Of a DNA stretch of 36,690 nt, positions 30,501 to 36,690 are shown piece after piece (position 1 is the first letter of the stretch; each line of letters begins with the position of its first letter). A program made the position numbers and the translations under genes. Origin of the DNA: Haplosporangium gracile (Eukaryota; Mortierellomycota; Mortierellomycetes; Mortierellales; Mortierellaceae); assembly GCA_015499985.1 (NCBI GenBank), contig JAAAUF010000373.1, positions 1-36,690 on the forward strand. Reading direction: 5' to 3'. Under the pieces are notes generated by a model, which was not told the origin of the DNA, ran no database searches, and was given only the letters and a program-made list of their open reading frames with translations.

Positions 30501-33500
30501 GCTCGAGGATAGCATTCTCGTCCATGTCGTCATATTCATCCTCGTAATAGTCGTCTTCGTAGAATTCGTCCGAATACTGATCCTCCTCGCTTTCAAAGCT
30601 GCGCTCATCGTCGCCGTCATCGTCTTCATCCTCAGAGCTCTCGAATGGGTTTCGGCCAGGATCAGAGTCATCCTCACTGAACACATCATGCAGAAGCTGC
30701 GCCTTGGCCAAGTAGAGCCTCTCCTGTTCCTCCAAGCGCATCAGCTCCTCGTCGTCAATGAGGTCCTCTGAGCCTTCATGTTCAGAAAGTTCATCCTGGT
30801 CGGAGTACTCTGGAAAGTGAGGCTCGATGTCAGACTCAGTATCGGGGTCGGAACTGTCGGACTCCTTGGAGGTGATCGAGTTGATGGACGAGTCCGAGTC
30901 GACGAGAGATTCATCCTGCTCTTCCATCTCCGAGTAGTTGAACTCGCGCGGGCTGCTACCGGTGCTGGTGTCGTCCTCAGCGTCGGTACTTGTGAATCCT
31001 AGACCGTCGTCCGAAAGGTCGTCCAGATCCTCGCTCAGAATATCGCTCAGATCGCCACTTAGCTCGTCACTCAGGTCACCATCTCCGAAAATGTCCTCGT
31101 CGCCAAAAATGGTTGTTACAGTCGAGTCGGGCATGGGCGTGGCCGATTCCAAAGCATCGACGGTCGCGTCGTCTCCAACGTGCTCAGCAGCATTCAAAAC
31201 CTTGATATTCTCGGCAACACCAGGGTCGTAGGCAATGAAAGGGAACTCCATCTTGGTTTTGGAAGAGCGGGCTGCCTTGGTGGATCCTCGTTTTTGGGAG
31301 CTGGGATCGGCGACTTTCCTGGAAATGACTGCCGGTGTGTAAAGTGCATGCTCATCTTCACGACTGACGACAAGGGGAACCTTGGGTTTCTTTGGACGCC
31401 CTGGACCTCGCTTCTTGGTGACAACAACAGGTCTGATCACCAAAGCACTGGACTCATCGATCGGGACAACGGCGCGGAATTTGGAGTATCCCTTGTCAGA
31501 GGTCAACCGATTTGCCGCAGTTTCGTGGGAGAGATGATGGTCCCGGCTCTGGATCGAGGATGATTGTTCGGTCAGATCCTGCGTGGCCTCGTCCTCAAAA
31601 TCACTCAAAGAACTTGCGGAGCCCATCGAGAGTAGATCATCGCCCTCAGCGACATCATCGCTGTCGCTTCCGTACCTCGCTGCCTGTCGACCAAAGTCAT
31701 TCTCATCAGAGACGTAGGAGTATCGACCACTTCCTGATATGACGCCACCCTTCTCCTCGTCCTCGCTGAATGAATCCGAATCGCCTGATCCTGCACTGGC
31801 CATCGAGTGCTTGTACATATGCCTGGAGGCCTTGCTGCTCTTGAAACTCTTGCCTTGACTCCGTTGAAAGTGGTGGGTCTTCTTGGCCGACTGCATCAAA
31901 GAGGGCATTTTGCCGATTCCCTTCCCGCTCCGCTGAAGTATAGAAGGACGTCTTTGACTAGTTGGGGTAACCATCGGGTTCTTTTGAGATACCTGGAAGG
32001 CATCATCCGAGAACACCTCATCGTCGTCATCCTCAATATCGATGGAGGGGTGATCCACAGGCTTTGGGTGATGATAGGAAGAGGAGGTCATTGATCCAAG
32101 GTTGGGCTGAAAGGGCACTTTGATGGCGCTCATGCTGTGCACTTCATTCACCTCAGGTGAAGCCCTCGTCGAGACTGAACCTGAAGCCATACCCATGTCG
32201 CCGTCGTTGTTGCACGTGCATTGGTCCTCACACACAGGGCACACATCCTCGTCCTCGTCATCGTCATAAACCGCTGGAGTGCTTGGAAAACTAGAGAATG
32301 GTCGATCTATGAAGGTAAAAAAATGTTAATTCAAGTACTGGCATTTGGTACAAGCTCGAAAATGACTACTTTTACTTGTACACATACCTGGGGCACCGTT
32401 GCCATTGTCGGATGACGGCACTGGGGCAACTTGGGTCATTGGGTTCGATGACTGGCCAAGGTGCGTAACACTGGTCGCAGATCGGTCCTGGTACACTACC
32501 GTCGGCTTGGACTTTGGCGTCTTGGTAGGAAGGTTGGATTGCTTGGCGGGAAATGACTGCTGGGCTTGAACTTGAACAGGCTCCGACACTCTGTAAGCAT
32601 TAGAGGCTAAGTGGATGCCTCCGCCCAACGTGCTGTCGACAGAGTAGTAAGAAGAACCAGGATTATGCGCCTGCGCGGTTCCTGCACTTGTTTTGAGCTT
32701 AAGTTTCGGGAGAGATCCCTCAGCCTTCTTGCTCTGCTTTTCTGGCCGCTTATCGGCACTCTTTTTCCGTGGTGCCTTGGGTTTGGGTGGGGCCACAGAC
32801 TCCTGAGGTGCAGAGGTGACGCCAAACATCCTGCGGATCCGTTGGCAAGTGTCGCAGTAGTAGTGGTTGCTCTTTTTCGCCTCCTGTGGCTTCATGCCAA
32901 TGCACCGACCATGGAACCATTCTATGTTGTATTAGTGTCCATTTTACGCGTTAGTATTCAGGTTGAACGAACATCAGTTGCTCAGATATAGCGCGATGGC
33001 ATACTGGTTTTGCATACCTTCACATCGATCACAGGCGATCATGAACTCTACGCCATCATAGGGTCCCCGACAAATGCAGTATACGTCCTTGGAGATCGTC
33101 TTTGGGCGACCAACCTTCTTGGCTCCAGCTTTTGGTTTGGATCCACTGCCAGTCTTGGCAACTTTTGCTACAGGGCGTTCAGTAAGGGTGTCCTTCTTCT
33201 TGCGAGCTGGAGCGAGAGCGATGGGGAATGGTGCGATTGAGACAGCCAGAACAGGTACAGGAGCAGGTTGAACAGGTGGGACAGGCTGAACAGGTTGGAT
33301 GTATTGGACGGGTTGAATATGTTGAATAGGTTGGATGAGTTGGGCGTGCTGAACGGGTGTTGGTGGGACAGATTCTTCAGGAGGTGGAGAAGAAGCATCA
33401 AAGTCGATGACAGTAGCACCAGAGGTGTCGTGCTTACGGGATCCATGGCCAGCCAGTGGAGCCCGTCCTCGTCCGCGTCCTCGTCCGCGACCAGAGATCG

Positions 33501-34098
33501 TAGCTCCATTTCTGGCTGCAGCGGTGGCCATCATAGATCCGTTCATGATCTCCTGAGAGTAGACTGGCAGCGAGTCCGAAAGTGAGATGGGTGCATTTTT
33601 GTCGTGCTTGAGCTTTTTGGCAGTGGCGTCCTTGCGACTTTGTTGTTGCTGTAGGAATGCTGCCTTAGAAGGGTATTTGGTGCTCAGGCGAATATGCTGA
33701 GGTGGTCGCTTGCCTTGCCCATGATTACCGTCGTCGTCGAGGTCGGTCGAGTCGTCTCCTGAAGAGTTGCCAGAACCAGAGCCGGAGTCGGATCCTGAGG
33801 ACGAGGAAGACGAGTGGTATTTGCGCTGAATTGACCGACCGGGTCCTTGTTGAGCGATGGGATAATGTTGATGAAAAGTCGAAGGAGGAAGTCGAGGAGG
33901 AAAAACTGCAGTGGAGGGAGCAATTGAAGAAACAGTAGAGGCAGAAGGACGAGGCGGAGGAAGGACGACACGATTTTGCTTTGGTGGTCGCTGTTGGTGA
34001 AGGGCGTCTTTGATATCGGCCTCAGACCCGCTCGAGTTGTCGGAGGACAGGGACGAGGCTTCGGAGAGGTCAGAGGAGCCAGAGTCTGAGCCTAACAT
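27566..34098 (-). CDS. PHD-finger/AT-hook acidic chromatin protein, 2088 aa
   Basis: Exons 34098-33018, 32921-32388, 32306-29404 and 29314-27566 close in frame. The N-terminus is Ser-rich and acidic, then has an RG run (GRGRGRGRGR, ~202-212) and an IQP/VQP repeat (~247-281). A canonical PHD finger (~338-390) is assembled across intron 1: DVYCICRGPYDGVEFMIACD, RCEEWFHGRCIGM, HYYCDTCQ. It has the Cys4-His-Cys3 ligands and the aromatic/Trp positions typical of H3K4me3 readers such as Spp1/CXXC1 or PHF8. A cysteine knuckle CPVCEDQCTC lies at 561-570 and an AT-hook KKRGPGRPKKP at ~836-846. A long Asp/Glu/Ser tract (~930-1150) is followed by a Gln-rich coiled segment (~1140-1187). The C-terminal 580 residues are Ser/Gly/His-rich with RRKR-type basic patches and an acidic end. 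A nuclear histone-reading regulator is inferred. I do not recognise a named orthologue. Confidence 0.92.
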
Positions 34099-35090
34099 GC
34101 CACGGGGAGGAGGAGGTTCGGAAGGAAGGAGACACTGTGCACACGGGCCGGGTGTCTGGTGTGAGTAGGGGTGCGTGAGGAAGTTGTGGCGTGTGAGGGT
34201 TCGGTGTGTCCTCGAAACGAGGAAGGGGCAGAAACGGTGGTCTCCTTAACGTTTTTATTGGTGGCGATCGGAGGATGTGGAAGGAGGAAGGGAGGGGGAT
34301 GGAGAGAGGGAAGGCGGAAGGAAGAAGAAGGAGGAGGAGAAAGAGGAGGAGAGAAGAAGGGCGAATGAATTCGATTAGTAATTGTCTATGGGAAATGAAA
34401 GGCGATTAAAAAAGAAAAAGTCATTCTATTTCTTTTTTCTTTTTCTGGTGAACTCGAACCTCAATTTCCGTCTTGAGTTGGTTCCTCTTTCTTCTCTCTT
34501 GCTTTACCCCTTCTCTCTTGCTTTACCCCTTCTCTCTTGTGTGGGTTAGAGGCAGAAACAGTCACGCAAGAAAAAAAAATGCGATTTAGTAAACAAAAAG
34601 ACGCAGTCACATCACGCAGCTGGACGCGACACATCCAACGATCGACAATAAAATGAACTATTACATCTTCGTGCAATGAATAAAAATACGCACACGCACT
34701 ACGGCTAGGACAACCCCTTGTTCTCTCCCCAGTGGCCGTGATACGGATAACACCTGCCTTGGCGCAATCATAGGCTCCATTACAAACCTATCCATGTTCA
34801 TTGTTTGCTTGACCCGGATAGTCATCCGACAAATTAGAAAAAACCTTTTTCCTTTCTTCTCTAGTGGACTTAATAGTTTTTTTCTTTTTTTTCTTCTTCT
34901 CTTTTTCTTTATCTGTCTATCACAGAATACTTTCCTCTCCGCATTGTAGATATTTTTCGTCTCTCCTTCATCTTTGTACCTACTTCACATGGTTACTCTC
35001 CCTCACAACCTTACCCGACATACAGAACACACAATTGATCAATCAATCAAAAAAAAACATTGCAGATAACAAAAAGAAAGCGATCGCGCC
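34099..35090. other. divergent intergenic region with CT/GA-rich leaders
   Basis: 34100-34370 is purine-rich on the plus strand (GGAAGG, GAGGAGGAG), the pyrimidine-rich leader of the leftward PHD gene. 34860-34990 is pyrimidine-rich on the plus strand and precedes the rightward ORF at 35091. No gene is supported in between. Confidence 0.5.
34492..34539. repeat. 19-bp tandem repeat, 2.5 copies
   Basis: The unit TTCTCTCTTGCTTTACCCC occurs at 34492-34510 and 34511-34529 without mismatch, followed by a partial third copy (34530-34539). It lies between the two divergent leaders and may be a recent slippage duplication. Confidence 0.85.
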
Positions 35091-35632
35091 ATGAACAACG
35101 ACACCGATTACCCGGCACTCTCGAAAGGAAGGCTGAACAACAGAGATGAGTCAGGCATAGACTCGGGTCATAGTGCCCGTGGTTCCAAGGACGAGCCCAT
35201 GCGCGCTGCTGCCCTGCTTCCTACTGACTCTGAGTTTAGAGTCGCTGCATGCGAAGACGGCGGCACTGCCCAAGGTAGCTGTCTTTTTTTCTGTCTCTTA
35301 CATCTAAACGCACTCTTTCTGTGCATAGTGCTTGCATTTTTTTTCACGTATATGGCACCTTTTTTTTTTTTTTTTTGGTAATTGCACTTATGCTACTTGC
35401 GGGCAAGGTTTTTCACCAACAGCTGAGCCCATTTAATGCCCCGGTGCATGTGCTCCATGACCCATGCTTCTCAGCAGGCTGTAAGTTACACCCCTTTTCC
35501 ACAATCAAATTTCAACCCAAGAAATGATTTGCCATCGATTCTCGTAACAAATTTTCTTTCGCAAACATCGAACATTCTCCAATCACATTTGACTAAGCTT
35601 CACTAAAAGCTATCCTTGAAGGCTTCCAAGCC

Positions 35633-36010
35633 TAACCTAGCTCATCCCAATCCCTTTAACGCCCATACTCACTTGCTCCATGCTCCTGGTACCAACAAGG
35701 CCCCGATCCAAGTTCAAACGGTAAAATTCGCCGATCCCAAGTAGCAGCCCACAACTCCTAAGCACCAGACTGCGACTCCTAAGCAGCAGCCCCATCAATC
35801 GCAGACTGAAGACGTCGATCACTATGCGTACTCAATCCTTGAAGTTGAGATGGCGCAACGGCAACACGTTGAGAACCGACGGCGTGGCAACTCTGACGGC
35901 CATCATGCCAGCGCAGTCCCTGCTCATCGCGACAGCAAAATAAAGGAAACTAAGTTGAACGATCCCACGGACCACCACAACCACCCCCGACGCCAATGTG
36001 ACGATGATTT
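35633..36010 (+). repeat. diverged repeat unit 1 of the His/Pro-rich ORF
   Basis: It aligns with 36253-36620 at both DNA and protein level: PFNA.THLLHAPG, EDVD.YA, ENR.RGNSDG.HA.AVPAHRD and a His-rich end HHNH..R.QCDD. Unit 1 contains TAG at 35742. The two units are about 630 bp apart and separated by an intron, suggesting an exon duplication. Confidence 0.65.
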
Positions 36011-36252
36011 CGACAGTGTCCACGATGACAGCCACCGTCATCTCTTCAATTCAAAAAATACTCTAGTCAGCACTAGCCACGCTCCTTCACCCTTGTCTGT
36101 AAGCTCTTTTTTTTTGGTCGCCTGCAGATGTGTGTTATTCTTCTCATGTTTTAATGCCTTCTTTTCATCTCCTCTACATTTTATAGGCTTGCGTGGCCCC
36201 TAAGGCCAAGGTTAAACAGCCTGGCAAGCAAACAGCCAAGGCTGTGCCTTCG

Positions 36253-36620
36253 AAGACGTCGCTGCCTTCTCACGCCCACCACGATCCCTTCAACGTCCCA
36301 GCTCACTTGATTCACGCTCCCGGTAGCAGCAAGGCTCCTGCCAAGGCTCAAAAGCCCAAAGCCGCTCTTGCTCCTAAGGAAATGCCAGCAGCTCCCAAGC
36401 AAAAGCCCCAGTAGTCTCAGGTCGAAGATGTTGATAGTTATGCCCACCCAACTTCTGAAGAGGATACCGCTCATCAACAGCACGCCGAGAACCGCCAACG
36501 CGGCAACTCTGACGGCCAACATGCCATCGCAGTCCCTGCTCACCGTGATAACAAGGTCAAGGACACTAAGGAGAACTATCCTACGCATCATCATAATCAC
36601 CACCGACACCAGTGTGATGA
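36253..36620 (+). repeat. diverged repeat unit 2 of the His/Pro-rich ORF
   Basis: Partner of 35633-36010. The most similar core is ENRQRGNSDGQHAIAVPAHR against ENRRRGNSDGHHASAVPAHR. Its TAG (36412) lies directly before SQVEDVD, whereas the stop of unit 1 lies 23 codons before the equivalent SQTEDVD, so the two stops arose independently. Confidence 0.65.
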
Positions 36621-36690
36621 TATCCCTTTGGCAATTTGAAATTGCTCTACATCAAAAACAAAATGCGCAAATGCGAAATAACATTGTTAG

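Larger units (their letters stand above)
35091..36639 (+). pseudogene. His/Pro/Lys-rich ORF with duplicated units, probably decayed
   Basis: ATG 35091 follows a CT-rich leader and opens a 61-codon frame (MNNDTDYPALSKGRLNNRDE) up to a donor CAAG|GTAGCT at 35274/35275. Further right come three related blocks: a short one at ~35410-35485 (SPFNAPVHVLHDP), a long one at ~35620-36096 (NPFNAHTHLLHAPG, QTEDVDHYAY, HVENRRRGNSDGHHASAVPA) and a third at ~36187-36639 (DPFNVPAHLIHAPG, QVEDVDSYAH, HAENRQRGNSDGQHAIAVPA). Blocks two and three join in frame across a good intron (GTAAGC...TTATAG, 36097-36186). Each long block has its own in-frame TAG (35742-35744 and 36412-36414), and the first exon and first block do not splice together in frame. 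I do not recognise the family. It looks like a duplicated, fast-evolving, decaying gene. Confidence 0.45.

Noticed and set aside
34440..34475. AGGTTCGAGTTC on the minus strand, resembling a tRNA B-box
   Set aside because: Flanks do not fold into a cloverleaf and there is no A-box at the right distance.
34492..34539. Tandem repeat considered as a transposon end or enhancer array
   Set aside because: Only 2.5 copies of a low-complexity CT-rich unit, no inverted partner or target duplication.

Overview
This 36.7 kb window is nuclear DNA of an early-diverging fungus, most likely a Mortierellaceae (Mortierella sensu lato). The genes are interrupted by many short GT-AG introns with GTAAGT/GTATGT-like donors and TAG/CAG acceptors, and several have long pyrimidine-rich leaders. 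Two protein families that I recall as strongly expanded in Mortierella are present: MATH/BTB proteins and Sel1-repeat proteins with a characteristic N-terminal domain. The placement rests on remembered family knowledge; no search was run.

Layout. Positions 1-6.5 kb are gene-poor. They hold a small hypothetical ORF (1460-1705), a TATA-driven ORF with a mitochondrial-presequence character broken by one TGA (2658-2365, minus), and a decayed minus-strand ORF resembling the RuvC/zinc-ribbon end of eukaryotic TnpB/Fanzor-like transposon proteins (5860-4834). From 6.5 to 20.5 kb lies a well-preserved block: a Thr/Ala-rich BTB protein (7130-9521, +), a PA2G4/EBP1-type protein (11741-9786, -, five exons, 394 aa), actin-related protein 3 (12155-14533, +, eight exons, 435 aa) and a Spt23/Mga2-type membrane-tethered transcription factor (15907-20428, +, three exons, 1299 aa). 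PA2G4 and ARP3 are divergent and share a 413 bp promoter containing a perfect TGACGTCA and a perfect 22 bp palindrome.

From 20.9 to 27 kb there is a birth-and-death cluster. It contains a full-length MATH/BTB pseudogene (22297-20943, -), a Sel1-repeat pseudogene (23180-24722, +), a truncated BTB fragment fused tail-to-tail to the Sel1 remnant near 24722 (25327-24723, -), and one intact two-exon MATH/BTB gene (26982-25633, -, 416 aa).

From 27.5 to 34.1 kb a single four-exon minus-strand gene encodes a 2088-residue chromatin protein with one PHD finger, a small cysteine knuckle, an AT-hook and a very long acidic/serine-rich tail. The right end (35.1-36.7 kb) carries a His/Pro/Lys-rich ORF with duplicated units, interrupted by two in-frame TAG codons and probably decayed.

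The intact genes are unrelated housekeeping functions (growth/translation control, Arp2/3 actin nucleation, lipid-saturation sensing, chromatin reading). The accessory part is the BTB/Sel1 cluster. All exon boundaries were worked out by hand from splice consensus and frame continuity; the totals close in frame for every gene called intact.
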